A stretch of 64,000 nt of DNA, taken from positions 757,001-821,000 of the forward strand of contig NW_027062665.1 of assembly GCF_032884065.1 (NCBI RefSeq). Direction: 5' to 3'. This document shows, one piece after another, positions 63,911 through 64,000 of this stretch. Numbering within the stretch: the first letter of the stretch is position 1; each line of letters begins with the position of its first letter. The notes under the pieces were generated by a model. That model had not been told where the DNA came from. It made no database searches and was given only the letters and a program-made list of their open reading frames with translations. This DNA is from Artemia franciscana. Its lineage: Eukaryota > Arthropoda > Branchiopoda > Anostraca > Artemiidae. A program made the translations under genes and the position numbers.

Positions 63911-64000
63911 TCTTATATTTTCAGACCTTTGAAAATTAAACAGAATAGAAAAAGTTAAACAGAAAAGAAAACAAAATTAAACAGAAACGAAAACAACGTT

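Overview
This looks like a gene-poor, AT-rich invertebrate nuclear genome, almost certainly an arthropod. Coding DNA is confined to a few short exons separated by kilobases of mobile elements, foldback repeats and simple repeats. Two interspersed repeat families are dense here. One carries hairpins reading CAGTTCGT-n-ACGAACTG, and the other carries 'GAGCTAAGAGCTC' modules. From memory they resemble what is common in brine shrimp (Artemia) sequence, but that is a low-confidence guess. No prokaryotic operons, tRNA, rRNA or CRISPR array were seen.

The main host gene is on the plus strand and runs from 14,988 to at least 52,153. Four exons with matching splice phases encode a BTB/POZ domain (exons 1 and 2, split by a 27-kb intron), an acidic linker (exon 3) and three zinc-finger-like Cys/His modules (exon 4). 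The first and last exons of the gene were not found. Just before exon 4, at 51.1-51.4 kb, lies an inverted copy of the exon-4 tail followed by a tiny intron and a terminal exon with a stop codon, on the minus strand. A second, plus-strand version of that terminal exon lies beside it. Downstream, the exon-4 tail is tandemly duplicated in decayed form.

Inside the 27-kb intron, on the opposite strand, is an intact intronless 626-codon gene (25,507-27,387). It has an N-terminal hydrophobic segment, three exact-length 125-residue lysine/glutamate-rich repeats, a basic region and a C-terminal transmembrane segment. Its upstream DNA has a TATA box, a candidate initiator and three perfect TGACGTCA sites within 114 bp. 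I do not recognise its family.

Layout: 1-4.0 kb, a huge foldback of minisatellites bounded by Helitron helicase fragments and ending at a Helitron 3' terminus; 4.4-6.2 kb, two LINE reverse-transcriptase relics; 6.2-14.9 kb, non-coding with foldback elements and a long TA tract; 15.2-42.4 kb, BTB-gene intron 1, holding a dead LINE (ORF1, endonuclease, RT, RNase H), a dead Tigger/pogo-like transposase, the nested 626-codon gene, four copies of repeat family A, a hAT-type non-autonomous element and two near-identical copies of an unrecognised exon-like segment; 42.4-52.2 kb, exons 2-4; 52.7-64 kb, exon-tail duplicate, another LINE RT relic, foldbacks and tandem repeats.

All calls come from reading the sequence and from remembered family motifs. 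No alignment or database search was run.
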